41,719 nt of DNA from Oscillibacter sp. (GTDB taxonomy: Bacteria; Bacillota; Clostridia; Oscillospirales; Oscillospiraceae), in contig JAAVZX010000032.1 in assembly GCA_022791875.1 (NCBI GenBank), positions 1-41,719 of the forward strand. Direction: 5' to 3'. Made by a program: the position numbers and the translations under genes. The stretch's first letter is position 1. Each line of letters starts with the position of its first letter. Shown piece after piece: positions 14,796 through 22,301 of the stretch. Below the pieces are notes generated by a model. That model searched no databases. It worked only from the letters and a program-made list of their open reading frames with translations, and had not been told where the DNA came from.

Positions 14796-15362
14796 ATGAA
14801 GCAGTTCAGAAACATATGCCTGTTCACTTTAATGCTGACGCTCATCCTGACAGGCTGTTCCATCACCTCCCCGACAAACAAAGAATTCCGCGAACAGTTT
14901 GAGAAGGATTGGGAGGAATCCACGGAACAGAATCTGGAAGATTACTGGACCGTAGCCCACTCAGACGAAGCAGGCAAGGATCACTATTGGAAGGTACTGG
15001 ACGCCGACGAAGAAGAGGTCTGCACCATCACGAATGAAGACCAAGTAAAGCAAGTAGACGATCTCCTAAGCGACGACGGCACCTGGCGCGATCTAACAAC
15101 AGAAGCCCCCGACACCCCCGCCTACACCTACATTTTCTGCCAACAAGAGACACAAAAAGCAGGCCAACCCCCAGAAACCCGCGTCTACGAAGACCTAGTC
15201 AGCTTCACGATCTCCACCGAAACCGACACCCTAACCCTAAAAATCCTCGAAGACCTCCCCACCCTCCTAGGCGCAGACCTAAACGACCTCCTGACCGTCA
15301 CCACCACCATCCCCTCCGAAACCGCCGAAGCCCTCCGCAACCCTACGCAGTTTGCGGAATGA
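14796..15362 (+). CDS. Predicted lipoprotein, 188 aa
   Basis: N-terminal signal peptide with lipobox LTGC (Cys21), so it is probably anchored to the outer face of the membrane. The mature part is acidic and Thr-rich, with no domain I recognise. AAAGGAG lies 7 bases before the ATG. It is the last gene of the run that starts at 12367, 19 bases after the small-multidrug-export gene. Codon use in its 3' half is extremely C-rich: in 15241-15300 I count 26 C and 9 G. The next element begins two bases after the stop codon. Confidence 0.85.
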   Translation: MKQFRNICLFTLMLTLILTGCSITSPTNKEFREQFEKDWEESTEQNLEDYWTVAHSDEAGKDHYWKVLDADEEEVCTITNEDQVKQVDDLLSDDGTWRDLTTEAPDTPAYTYIFCQQETQKAGQPPETRVYEDLVSFTISTETDTLTLKILEDLPTLLGADLNDLLTVTTTIPSETAEALRNPTQFAE

Positions 15363-15364
15363 GA

Positions 15365-15723
15365 GTGCCTACCTACGGGGGGCCTCCGGCGGGTCACTTT
15401 TTCTTGAAAGAAAAAGTAACCAAAAAGAACTTTAATACCGCTCTATACCCTGGTGGGCGCGAAAGCCTGTCACACGGTAACGTAATGCAAAGCAGGTGGG
15501 TCCTTCCACTAGCATGGAAGGACCCACAGATTTTTCTTTATCAGCATATAAAAAATTCAAGTGGTCCTTACCTCGCAACGAGGTAAGGACCACTTTGCTC
15601 AGCACTCCGTTACGGCGCGACAGGCTTCTTCACCCACCAGATTCGCGTCGAGTTAAAAAGTTCTTTTGCTTACTTTTCTTTCAAGAAAAGTAAGCCGCCG
15701 GAGGCCCCCCGTATGGTAGGCAC
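15365..15723. repeat. Complete family A element, copy A3, between convergent genes
   Basis: Opposite internal orientation to copy A2: the GTGGGTCCTTCC hairpin comes first and the GTGGTCCTTACCTCG hairpin second. The left arm stem is GTCACTTTTTC/GAAAAAGTAAC and the right arm stem is CTTACTTTTC/GAAAAGTAAG. The outer ends are GTGCCTACCTACGGGGGGCC and its near-complement. It fills the whole gap between the lipoprotein stop and the leuB stop and may terminate both. Confidence 0.93.
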
Positions 15724-16794
15724 TCAGATCCTGCTCACGATCTGCGAGCCCATTTCGGTGCAGGTGACGAGGGTGCCGCCGGATTGGAGGATGTCTCCGC
15801 AGCGGTGGCCGGATTTTAGGGTTTCGTCGACGGCGTGCTCGATGGCGTCGGCTTCGGTGGGCATGTCGAAGCTGTAGCGGAGCATCATGGCCGCGGCCAG
15901 GATTGTGCCGATGGGGTTTGCTTTGTTTTGGCCCGCTATGTCGGGGGCGGAGCCGTGGATGGGTTCGTAGAGGCCGTTCGTGCCTTCGCCCATGCTGGAG
16001 GACGGGATCATGCCGATGGAGCCGGTGATCTGGCTGGCTTCGTCGGAGAGGATGTCGCCGAAGAGATTCTCCGTTACTAATACGTCAAATTGGCTGGGGT
16101 CGCGGACAATCTGCATGGCGGCGTTGTCCACGTACATGTGCAGGAGTTCTACGTCTGGGTACTCCTGGGCTACTTCCGTGACTACCTTGCGCCAGAGGCG
16201 GGAGGTGTCGAGGACGTTGGCTTTGTCCACGGACGTGACGCGCCTGCGGCGCTTTCTTGCCATTTGGAAGGCCACGTGGGCTACGCGGCGGACTTCATGC
16301 TCGGTGTAGGACATGATGTCTACAGCCTTTTTCTCGCCGTTTTCGTCCGTGGTGGAGTGGTCGCCGAAATAGACGCCGCCGATGAGTTCCCGGACCACCA
16401 CGAAGTCAATGCCCTTGGCGGCAATGTCAGAGCGCAGAGGGCAGGCCGCGGCCAGGTCCTGGAACATTCTGGCGGGGCGGACGTTGGTGTAGAGACCCAT
16501 GGAGGCGCGGAGCTTGAGAAGCCCCCGTTCGGGCCTGTTGGCGGAGGGCTGAGCGTCCCACTTGGGACCGCCTACGGCGCCCAGGAGCACGCTGTCGGCT
16601 TTCAGGCAGGTTTCCAGGCTGGAATCGGGCAGGGGGACGCCGAACTGGTCGATGGCGCAGCCGCCCATGGGGGCCTCCTGGTAGGTGAAGCTGTGTCCGA
16701 ACTTCGCGGCCACGGCGTCCAGAACCTTAATGGCCTCCCCTACGATTTCGGGGCCGATGCCGTCGCCCCGGATCACGGCAATTGTCTTGTTCAT
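15724..16794 (-). CDS. leuB: 3-isopropylmalate dehydrogenase
   Basis: Oxidatively decarboxylates 3-isopropylmalate with NAD+, the third step from 2-ketoisovalerate to leucine. 356 aa, the usual length. Visible motifs: RGDGIGPEI (9-17), [32 protein letters not shown] and [13 protein letters not shown] (NAD-binding loop). The ATG overlaps the leuD stop by four bases, so translation is coupled. It is the last gene of the leucine cluster and ends at a family A element. The 3' half is strongly C-ended on the coding strand. Confidence 0.97.
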   Translation of the reverse strand: MNKTIAVIRGDGIGPEIVGEAIKVLDAVAAKFGHSFTYQEAPMGGCAIDQFGVPLPDSSLETCLKADSVLLGAVGGPKWDAQPSANRPERGLLKLRASMGLYTNVRPARMFQDLAAACPLRSDIAAKGIDFVVVRELIGGVYFGDHSTTDENGEKKAVDIMSYTEHEVRRVAHVAFQMARKRRRRVTSVDKANVLDTSRLWRKVVTEVAQEYPDVELLHMYVDNAAMQIVRDPSQFDVLVTENLFGDILSDEASQITGSIGMIPSSSMGEGTNGLYEPIHGSAPDIAGQNKANPIGTILAAAMMLRYSFDMPTEADAIEHAVDETLKSGHRCGDILQSGGTLVTCTEMGSQIVSRI

Positions 16795-17288
16795 GCCTCC
16801 GCCTTTCCGGCCTTGAGAGAGGCCATCAGTCCGCCCTTTTCCATGATGTCCTTGATGAAGGGGGGGAAGGGCTCTGCCTGGTAGGTTTCATTTTTTGTGA
16901 TATTGGTGATGACGCCGGTGTCGAAGTCGACGCTGACCTGGTCACCGTTCTGGATGGCGGCGCTGGCGGCGGGGCACTCCAGGATGGGGAGGCCGATGTT
17001 GATGGAGTTGCGGAAGAAGATGCGGGCGAAGTTGGCGGCGATAACGCAGCTGACGCCGCTGGCCTTGATGGCCACGGGGGCGTGCTCCCGGGAGGAGCCG
17101 CAGCCGAAGTTGACGCCGGCGGTGATGATGTCGCCGGGCTTCACGTTCTTGATGAACTCCTTGTCGATGTCCTCCATGCAGTGCGCGGCCAGCTCCTTGG
17201 GGTCCTGGGTGTTGAGGTAGCGGGCGGGGATGATGACGTCGGTGTCCACATGGTCCCCGTACTTGTGGACGGTGCCTTGAGCGTTCAT
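16791..17288 (-). CDS. leuD: 3-isopropylmalate dehydratase small subunit
   Basis: 165 aa swivel domain of isopropylmalate isomerase, acting with LeuC to convert 2- to 3-isopropylmalate. Typical segments are [13 protein letters not shown] (13-25), [14 protein letters not shown] and [19 protein letters not shown]. The short form matches the LeuD type found with separate LeuC of the HACN/archaeal-like group in Clostridia. AAGGAGG is nine bases before the ATG. It follows leuC by 118 bases and overlaps leuB by four. Confidence 0.97.
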   Translation of the reverse strand: MNAQGTVHKYGDHVDTDVIIPARYLNTQDPKELAAHCMEDIDKEFIKNVKPGDIITAGVNFGCGSSREHAPVAIKASGVSCVIAANFARIFFRNSINIGLPILECPAASAAIQNGDQVSVDFDTGVITNITKNETYQAEPFPPFIKDIMEKGGLMASLKAGKAEA

Positions 17289-17406
17289 GGTGAGAATACC
17301 TCCTTTTTATGCTTGTGCGGAAGGGTGGATTACAGCTTTTTTACAGGGGCCCGACGGCCTTGCGGCGCAGGCGCACGCAGTCCGCCGCGTCCCGCAGACG
17401 ATTCAC

Positions 17407-18666
17407 TCACAGCTCCTCCGGGTGGCAGATATGCCCCGCGATGCCGGAGGCCGCCGCCACGGCGGGGGAGGCCAGGTAGACCTCGCTGTCCACGTGGCCC
17501 ATACGGCCCACGAAGTTGCGGTTGGTGGTGGACACGCAGCGCTCTCCAGCGGCCAGGATGCCCATGTAACCGCCCAGGCAGGGGCCGCAGGTGGGGGTGG
17601 ATACGACACAGCCCGCGTCCATGAAGATGTCGGTGTAGCCCAGCCTCATGCACTCCCGGTACACGTGCATAGTGGCGGGGATGATGATGCCCCGGACGCC
17701 CTTGGCGAGGTGCTTGCCTTTCAGCACGGCGGCGGCAGCGGCCATGTCGGGGAGCTGGCCGTTGGTGCAGGACCCGATCACGATCTGATCGATGGCGATA
17801 TCCCTCCCCTCCCGTGCGCTGTGGGCGTTTTCGGGCAGATGGGGGTAGGCCACGGTGCAGTCCACGTCCCCCAGGTTGATTTCCACGGTCCGCTCATACT
17901 CCGCGTCCGGGTCCGCCTCAAATGCGGTCCAGGGCCGGTCCACGCGGCTTTCGACGTAAGCGCGGGTGACTGCGTCCACGGGAAAGATGCCGTTCTTGCC
18001 GCCTGCTTCAATCGCCATGTTGGAGATGGTCAGCCGGTCGTAGATAGACAGCTCCGCCACGCCGGGCCCATCAAATTCCAGCGACTGATACCGCGCCCCG
18101 TCCACGCCGATGAGTCCGATCAGGTGCAGAATCACGTCCTTCCCGGACACAAAGGGCCGTAGCTTCCCACTCAGGTAAACCCGAATCGCCGAAGGCACCT
18201 TGAACCAGAGCTGACCGGAAGCCATAGCCGCCGCCATATCGGTGGACCCGCCGCCTGTGGAAAACGCGCCAAGCGCCCCGTAGGTGCAGGTATGGGAATC
18301 AGCCCCAATGACGGTTTCACCCGGCGCAACCAATCCCTTTTCAGGCAGCAGCGCGTGTTCGATCCCCATCTCGCCCACATCATAATAGTGCTCGATATCA
18401 AACCGCCGCGCAAAGGTCCTGCACTGCTTGCACTGCGTCGCCGCTTTAATATCCTTATTCGGCACAAAATGGTCCATCACCATAGCAATCTTACTCTTAT
18501 CAAAAACCCTGTCAAACCCCGCCGCCTCAAACTCATTGATAGCAACCGGCGTCGTAATATCGTTCCCCAGCACCAGATCCAGCTTCGCCTGAATCAGCTG
18601 CCCCGCGCGGACGCTCTCCAGCCCCGCGTGCTTCGCCAGAATCTTCTGGGTCATTGTCATTCCCAT
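17407..18666 (-). CDS. leuC: 3-isopropylmalate dehydratase large subunit
   Basis: 419 aa aconitase-family subunit carrying the [4Fe-4S] cluster. The ligand motifs are IGSCTNG (near 300) and TCGPCLGG (near 360), and the [15 protein letters not shown] substrate region is present. The shorter, archaeal-type LeuC is usual in Clostridia. GAGGAG lies about 11 bases before the ATG at 18666; later ATGs at codons 3 and 5 are further from it. It is downstream of leuA and the 143-aa gene, separated from them by a half repeat element and a family C repeat, which could weaken read-through from the leucine T-box. Confidence 0.97.
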   Translation of the reverse strand: MGMTMTQKILAKHAGLESVRAGQLIQAKLDLVLGNDITTPVAINEFEAAGFDRVFDKSKIAMVMDHFVPNKDIKAATQCKQCRTFARRFDIEHYYDVGEMGIEHALLPEKGLVAPGETVIGADSHTCTYGALGAFSTGGGSTDMAAAMASGQLWFKVPSAIRVYLSGKLRPFVSGKDVILHLIGLIGVDGARYQSLEFDGPGVAELSIYDRLTISNMAIEAGGKNGIFPVDAVTRAYVESRVDRPWTAFEADPDAEYERTVEINLGDVDCTVAYPHLPENAHSAREGRDIAIDQIVIGSCTNGQLPDMAAAAAVLKGKHLAKGVRGIIIPATMHVYRECMRLGYTDIFMDAGCVVSTPTCGPCLGGYMGILAAGERCVSTTNRNFVGRMGHVDSEVYLASPAVAAASGIAGHICHPEEL

Positions 18667-18696
18667 AATGTTCGCAACTCCTCACGTTTGTTTTTT

Positions 18697-18840
18697 GTGC
18701 CTCCGGCGGGTTCCTTTTCTCGAGAGAAAAGGAACCGAAAAGAGCTTTCACTCGACGCGAATCCGGTGGGCGTTATGGCGTATGCGCCGGAACGCGGTGC
18801 CTGCGTGCGGAACCTTTCAGGTCCCGCAGAATTGATTGGG
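18697..18840. repeat. Half copy of family A upstream of leuC
   Basis: GTGCCTCCGGCGG, the GGTTCCTTTTCTC stem, GACGCGAATCCGGTGGGCG and a collapsed remnant of the GTGGGTCC hairpin (GGAACCTTTCAGGTCCC). Its first part, with the preceding T-run, is identical to 1091-1155. It lies inside the leucine gene cluster, between the 143-aa gene and leuC. Confidence 0.85.
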
Positions 18841-18845
18841 ATGCA

Positions 18846-18990
18846 CCCCGTAGGGGCCGGCGCCCTCGCCGGCCCGTCCCCCGCGGCCACCGCACCCACC
18901 TGACATGCCCACCACAACATGGCACTCACCGCCTTAACACGCACCCCCGTAGGGGCGGACCTACGTGTCCGCCCGTCCCCCGCGGCCCCC
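18846..18990. repeat. Family C repeat units (GTAGGGGC...)
   Basis: Two similar units: GTAGGGGCCGGCGCCCTCG...CCCGTCCCCCGCGGCC (from 18850) and GTAGGGGCGGACCTACGTG...CCCGTCCCCCGCGGCC (from 18948). Each can fold on itself (GGGCGGACC/TGTCCGCCC). A related inverted pair lies at 37605-37702. No coding potential is seen. Confidence 0.7.
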
Positions 18991-18995
18991 AGGCC

Positions 18996-19427
18996 CTAGA
19001 AGATGCACCCTTTCAGCACCTCCATAGCCTCTGCGTAAGCCCGCTTCTCAAACCGGAAGGCCAGCGGATACGCCCAATCCCGGTGGTTATGCTCAAACCC
19101 GTCCCAGCAGACGGCCTCTCCGTCCTCATGGACATGCACATAGACGGACCAGCACCCGATAAACCCGCACCCGTCGCAGCACAGCAGGGCGGCGGCATCC
19201 CCGGACGCCAGCGCGCCGGCCAGCTCCGGGTACAGCTCCCCCGGCGTCAGGTGCCCGTAAGCCCCGGCGATCCTGGGATCATAGGCCATTTCGATCTCCC
19301 GCAGAACCGGAACGATCTCCCGCCCGTTCACCCGGATCTCCACAACCGCCTGCACCCCCGGACAATCCTCGATCCACGCTTCCAGCTCCGGATCAGGCGG
19401 CACTACCCGGAACTCCAGAGTATCCAT
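18996..19427 (-). CDS. Hypothetical protein, 143 aa, inside the leucine cluster
   Basis: I do not recognise the family. The protein is acidic and soluble, with a Cys-rich centre (LLCCDGCGFIGCWSVYVHVH) followed by an aromatic/His segment (CWDGFEHNHRDWAYPLAFRF); these could bind a metal. GGAGGGG lies 7 bases before the ATG at 19427. It is 58 bases downstream of leuA in the same direction and may be read from the leucine T-box, but an AT-rich repeat at the leuA end and a half element after it suggest it is an insertion into a leuA-leuC arrangement. No function is proposed. Confidence 0.75.
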   Translation of the reverse strand: MDTLEFRVVPPDPELEAWIEDCPGVQAVVEIRVNGREIVPVLREIEMAYDPRIAGAYGHLTPGELYPELAGALASGDAAALLCCDGCGFIGCWSVYVHVHEDGEAVCWDGFEHNHRDWAYPLAFRFEKRAYAEAMEVLKGCIF

Positions 19428-19451
19428 AAACCCGCCCCTCCAAAGCCCGCA

Positions 19452-19493
19452 TCATTCTCAATTATCCATTATCCATTATCAATTGTCAATTGT
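19452..19493. repeat. Short AT-rich tandem repeat at the leuA 3' end
   Basis: Units of ATTATCCATT and ATTGTCAATT, similar to 1977-2010. The tract reaches the leuA stop codon and provides its last codons. Confidence 0.65.
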
Positions 19494-21012
19494 CTTCCAG
19501 CATTTTGTTGATGCCGTTGACGTAGGCGCGGATAGAGGACTCGATGATGTCGGTGGAGAGGCCGGTGCCGGTATAGGTGCTGCCATTAGGCGCGGCGATT
19601 TTCACCACGGCTTCGCCGATGGCGTCCTCGCCGTCGGTGACGGCGTTGAGGCTGAAGCTCTCCAGCTTGATGTCCAGGCCCAGCATCCGGTTGATGGCCT
19701 TGAAGGAGGCGTCCAGGGGGCCGGAGCCGATGGCGGCGTCCTCTTTGACCTCGCTGTCACGCTCCAGCTTGATATAGGAGGTGGTGGGGAGGCTGGCGCT
19801 GGTGCTGGTGTTGATGAGGTGCCCCAGGAGGCGGCAGGCGCCGGTCTGGGTGTTGAGGCTGTTGTTCCGGCGGTGGAGCACCAGGGATTCCAGGTCGGAG
19901 CCGGTGATGCTCTTCTTCTTGTCCGCCAGGGTCTTGAAGCGGGTGAACACGCCCTCCAGCTCTTCGTCGCTGAGCTCGTAGCCCATGGACTCCAGCTTTT
20001 CCCGCAGGGCGTGCTTCCCGGAGTGCTTTCCCAGGACCATGGTGTTTTGGGGGATGCCCACGTCGGCGGAGTTCATGATCTCGTAGGTGAGGGGGTTGGC
20101 CAGGACGCCGTGCTGGTGGATGCCGGACTCATGGGCGAAGGCGTTGGCCCCCACGACGGCCTTGCTGGGAGCGATGGGCACGCCGGTGATGGAGCTCAGG
20201 AGCTTGCTGGAGCGGTAGATCTGCTTGGTGTTGATGCCGGTGTCCGCGCCGTAGAAGTCCCGGCGGGTGCGGATGGCCATCACCACTTCTTCCAGGCTGG
20301 TGTTCCCGGCCCGCTCGCCGATGCCGTTGACGGTACACTCAACCTGGGTGGCCCCCGCCAGGACGCAGGCCAGGGAGTTGGCTGCGGCCATGCCCAGGTC
20401 GTTGTGGCAGTGGGTGGACACGTCCACGTTCTCGATGCCCTCCACGTGCTCCAGGAGGTAGCGGATCAGGTCTCCCATCTCCTGGGGGGTGGAGTAGCCC
20501 ACAGTGTCGGGGACGTTGAGGGTGGTGGCCCCGGCGGCCACGGCGTTGGAGAAGCACCGGGCCAGGAAGGCGGGGTCGGAGCGGGAGGCGTCCTCGGCGG
20601 AGAACTCCACATCCTCGCAGAAGCTCTTCGCGTAGCCCACCATGTCGGTGATCCGCTGGAGAACCTCTTCCCGGGTCATCTGGAGTTTGTACTGCATATG
20701 GATGTCGCTGGTGGCGAGGAAGACGTGGATGCGGGGGTGCTTGGCGCCCTTGACGGCGTCCCAGGCGGCGTCGATGTCGCCCTTGGTGCAGCGGGCGAGG
20801 CTGGCCACGGTGCAGTTGGACACGGCGGCGGCAATGGCCTGTACGCTCTTGTGGTCCATGGGGGAGGCGATGGCGAAGCCGGCCTCGATGATGTCCACGC
20901 CCAGCTTTTCAAGCTGCTTTGCCATCTCGATTTTCTCCGCCAGGTTCATGCTGCATCCGGGGGACTGCTCGCCGTCCCGGAGGGTGGTGTCAAAGATTTT
21001 GATACGCTTCAT
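19486..21012 (-). CDS. leuA: 2-isopropylmalate synthase
   Basis: Condenses acetyl-CoA with 2-ketoisovalerate, the committed step of leucine synthesis. The start is the ATG at 21012, preceded by AGGAG; a longer frame runs back into the T-box terminator and is not used. 508 aa: TIM-barrel catalytic domain with [12 protein letters not shown] (7-18) and the metal-binding STHCHNDLG, then the C-terminal regulatory domain (about 370-508) that usually binds leucine. So feedback inhibition adds to control by the leucine T-box upstream. Confidence 0.97.
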   Translation of the reverse strand: MKRIKIFDTTLRDGEQSPGCSMNLAEKIEMAKQLEKLGVDIIEAGFAIASPMDHKSVQAIAAAVSNCTVASLARCTKGDIDAAWDAVKGAKHPRIHVFLATSDIHMQYKLQMTREEVLQRITDMVGYAKSFCEDVEFSAEDASRSDPAFLARCFSNAVAAGATTLNVPDTVGYSTPQEMGDLIRYLLEHVEGIENVDVSTHCHNDLGMAAANSLACVLAGATQVECTVNGIGERAGNTSLEEVVMAIRTRRDFYGADTGINTKQIYRSSKLLSSITGVPIAPSKAVVGANAFAHESGIHQHGVLANPLTYEIMNSADVGIPQNTMVLGKHSGKHALREKLESMGYELSDEELEGVFTRFKTLADKKKSITGSDLESLVLHRRNNSLNTQTGACRLLGHLINTSTSASLPTTSYIKLERDSEVKEDAAIGSGPLDASFKAINRMLGLDIKLESFSLNAVTDGEDAIGEAVVKIAAPNGSTYTGTGLSTDIIESSIRAYVNGINKMLEDN

Positions 21013-21081
21013 GATGGTTCTCCTGCCTTTCGGTATAGAAATAGGTTGAATATCCGGGTGTCCATCTCCGCGCAGGGCAAC

Positions 21082-21400
21082 AAAAAAAGCCTTCGTCTCC
21101 CTGGAAAAGAGACGAAAGCACAAAGCCTCCGCGGTACCACTCTCATTGGCAGTCTGCCTGCGGCAGACATACCCGCTTCCGGCATCAGTCCGGCGGACCG
21201 GACGAATCCCGCCTCTGTTGGTAACGGTGAGGAACCCCGTTTCCGCCTAAGCGCCCCGGAGAAAAAGGGGGGGAACGCCTCAGCGGAACAGCTCGAGGGC
21301 CAGTGACGCCGCTCTCCCCCGCGCTGTCTCGCAGCATCCGGCAGCTCTCTGGAGCGGGATGGGGAGGACTTTTTCCCTGTCATCGCATTTCGCATATTCG
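21082..21400 (-). promoter_or_regulatory. T-box riboswitch, leucine (CUC) specifier, leuA leader
   Basis: Read on the minus strand: stem I with AGAGAGC and GGATGCTGCGAGA typical of the distal loops, a base stem GACAG pairing with CTGTT next to CCCTCGAG, in which I take CTC (21295-21297) as specifier codon, then the T-box core GAGAGTGGTACCGCGG (21129-21144) and the terminator. Low charged tRNA-Leu would favour antitermination and expression of leuA and genes beyond. The specifier reading is my own fold and less certain than the T-box call. Confidence 0.9.
21089..21119 (-). terminator. T-box-controlled terminator of leuA
   Basis: On the minus strand GCTTTCGTCTC pairs with GAGACGAAGGC around a TTTTCCAGG-type loop and is followed by seven T (21082-21088). 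It competes with the antiterminator formed by the conserved T-box sequence at 21129-21144. Confidence 0.88.
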
Positions 21401-21408
21401 CATGATCT

Positions 21409-21437
21409 AACATACAAGAATCCGGGCGGTTTGTCAA
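21409..21437 (-). promoter_or_regulatory. Promoter of the leucine operon
   Basis: Minus strand -35 TTGACA (21432-21437), 17-base spacer, -10 TATGTT (21409-21414). Downstream lies a triple ATGCGA-like run (21383-21403) resembling the dyad sequence at 511-552; whether it is bound by a regulator is unknown. Confidence 0.75.
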
Positions 21438-21644
21438 GACTTATTTTTCAGGGATCGCAGGCTGCTGCCCAGGGCACAGCATTAAAAGTTTAGCCAAAAG
21501 GATGTCGCGGAAACGGACTGGATTAAGAGCGGCAGCGAAGCGTTTTTCCGAATACTGAGCCTGCGGCCAAAATCAGCGTGCTTGAACAAGGCAAGTACTA
21601 ATATCTCTGTTTCCTCGTATTTTAAATGCTGTCGCCCTGGGGAT

Positions 21645-21730
21645 TGCGGGGGATGGGGAGAAAATTTTCCTGTGTGGATGGGGGGATATGGGGTGGAAAA
21701 GTTTTTCTTGCTTTTGGGGTGGGGGTGTGG
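21645..21730 (+). other. G-run cluster upstream of and inside the small RNA promoter
   Basis: Several runs of four to six G (near 21649, 21680, 21690, 21716 and 21721) in one strand, the last two lying in the spacer of the promoter at 21708. It could form a G-quadruplex. No gene is seen between the leuA promoter and here (21438-21707). Confidence 0.5.
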
Positions 21731-21736
21731 TAAAAT
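21708..21736 (+). promoter_or_regulatory. Promoter of the candidate antitoxin RNA
   Basis: -35 TTGCTT (21708-21713), 17-base G-rich spacer, extended -10 TGGTAAAAT (TAAAAT at 21731-21736). It points toward the peptide gene on the other strand and has no open reading frame with a ribosome site after it. Confidence 0.65.
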
Positions 21737-21742
21737 AAGCGT

Positions 21743-21838
21743 GGGAATTTACAATGCTTCCATCTAAGTTCATGGAAAAACTCACCTCCATGAAAGACGG
21801 GAACCCCGGAGAGGTAGCGCTCTCCGGGGTTCCCGTTT
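21743..21838 (+). ncRNA. Candidate cis-encoded antitoxin RNA of a type I toxin-antitoxin pair
   Basis: A transcript of about 95 nt from the promoter at 21708 to the hairpin at 21797-21836. It carries AATGCTTCCATCT (21753-21765) and ACTCACCTCC (21780-21789). The same order of sequences, AATACTTCCATCT and ACTCACCTCC, lies on this strand at 21941-21953 and 21959-21968, opposite the start codon and ribosome site of the 31-aa gene. So the RNA can pair with the peptide mRNA over 13 nt (one G-U) at the AUG and 10 nt at the Shine-Dalgarno, and again through the shared terminator. This matches the RNA I/RNA II design of Fst systems. Existence of the RNA is predicted, not shown. Confidence 0.68.
21797..21836. 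terminator. Shared bidirectional terminator of the convergent pair
   Basis: A perfect 17-bp stem: ACGGGAACCCCGGAGAG (21797-21813) and its complement (21820-21836) around a 6-base loop. Each side ends in a short T-rich tract (CGTTTGC on plus, CGTCTTTC on minus). It lies between the 3' ends of the small RNA and the peptide gene. Confidence 0.85.
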
Positions 21839-21855
21839 GCTATGGACAGTTGGGC

Positions 21856-21951
21856 TTACTGGTTCCGCGCGTGTCCGTCAAGCCACTTGCACACGTAGTA
21901 GCTCACTACGCCTGCTGCGACGGACATAAAGAATTTGACGAATACTTCCAT
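21856..21951 (-). CDS. 31-aa single-span membrane peptide, candidate type I toxin
   Basis: Peptide MEVFVKFFMSVAAGVVSYYV with the tail CKWLDGHARNQ: one membrane span (about residues 3-21) and a polar tail beginning K-W-L-D. The layout resembles Fst/TxpA-type toxins, in which a span is followed by a charged tail. GGAGGTGAG lies 8 bases before the ATG. The leader can fold so that GGAGG pairs with CCTCC (21964-21968 with 21982-21986), hiding the ribosome site. It has its own promoter (22007-22035) and a terminator shared with a convergent RNA complementary to its start region. Toxicity is inference; a small membrane peptide with another role is possible. Confidence 0.8.
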   Translation of the reverse strand: MEVFVKFFMSVAAGVVSYYVCKWLDGHARNQ

Positions 21952-22006
21952 CTTTAGGACTCACCTCCTTCCCTATTACCGGGAGGAAGTCGAAACCAGC
22001 AATTAC

Positions 22007-22035
22007 ATTATACCAGCCTTCGACAGTGTCCGCAA
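22007..22035 (-). promoter_or_regulatory. Promoter of the 31-aa peptide gene
   Basis: Minus strand -35 TTGCGG (22030-22035), 17-base spacer, extended -10 TGGTATAAT (TATAAT at 22007-22012). The leader is about 50 nt. Confidence 0.75.
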
Positions 22036-22068
22036 GGACAACCCGCCCATCTCTTCTCAAAATCCCCC

Positions 22069-22206
22069 TGCGGTAATCCGCGTGCGGATTACCGTAGATA
22101 AAGTTTAGGATCCAGCCCTTTTCAAAGGGCTGGTGGGGTCCAGGGGCAAAGCCCCTGGCCGCCGGAGGCGGGAAGCCCCGCTGGCAGCCCCCCGTAGGCA
22201 GGCACC
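22069..22206. repeat. Tandem-hairpin repeat, family B, copy B4 with family A-type end
   Basis: Three hairpins: CGGTAATCCG/CGGATTACCG, then TAGATAAAGTTT, CCAGCCCTTT/AAAGGGCTGG, CCAGGGGC/GCCCCTGG. Then GCCGCCGGAGG, an extra segment GCGGGAAGCCCCGCTGGCAG, and CCCCCCGTAGGCAGGCACC, which is the family A end. It is thus a hybrid of the two families. Confidence 0.88.
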
Positions 22207-22228
22207 CTCGAAAATTCATTATTTTCCA

Positions 22229-22257
22229 TTTACATCAGCCCGTTTTTGTGGTATTGT
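22229..22257 (+). promoter_or_regulatory. Promoter of the 1029-aa SLH protein gene
   Basis: -35 TTTACA (22229-22234), 17-base spacer, -10 TATTGT (22252-22257), 44 bases before the ATG. Confidence 0.65.
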
Positions 22258-22301
22258 GGGAGATATTCTGTCAACCGACGCGTGTACTATGGAGGAAACC
22301 T

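Noticed and set aside
17291..17406. A possible extra gene between leuC and leuD
   Set aside because: The 118-base gap has no frame with a ribosome site; the leuD ribosome site is at its end.
21573..21791. A 72-codon frame on the minus strand beginning with MEVSFSMNLDG
   Set aside because: Its ribosome-site-like start is the copied pairing block of the candidate antitoxin RNA; the rest runs through G-rich promoter sequence and gives a low-complexity protein.
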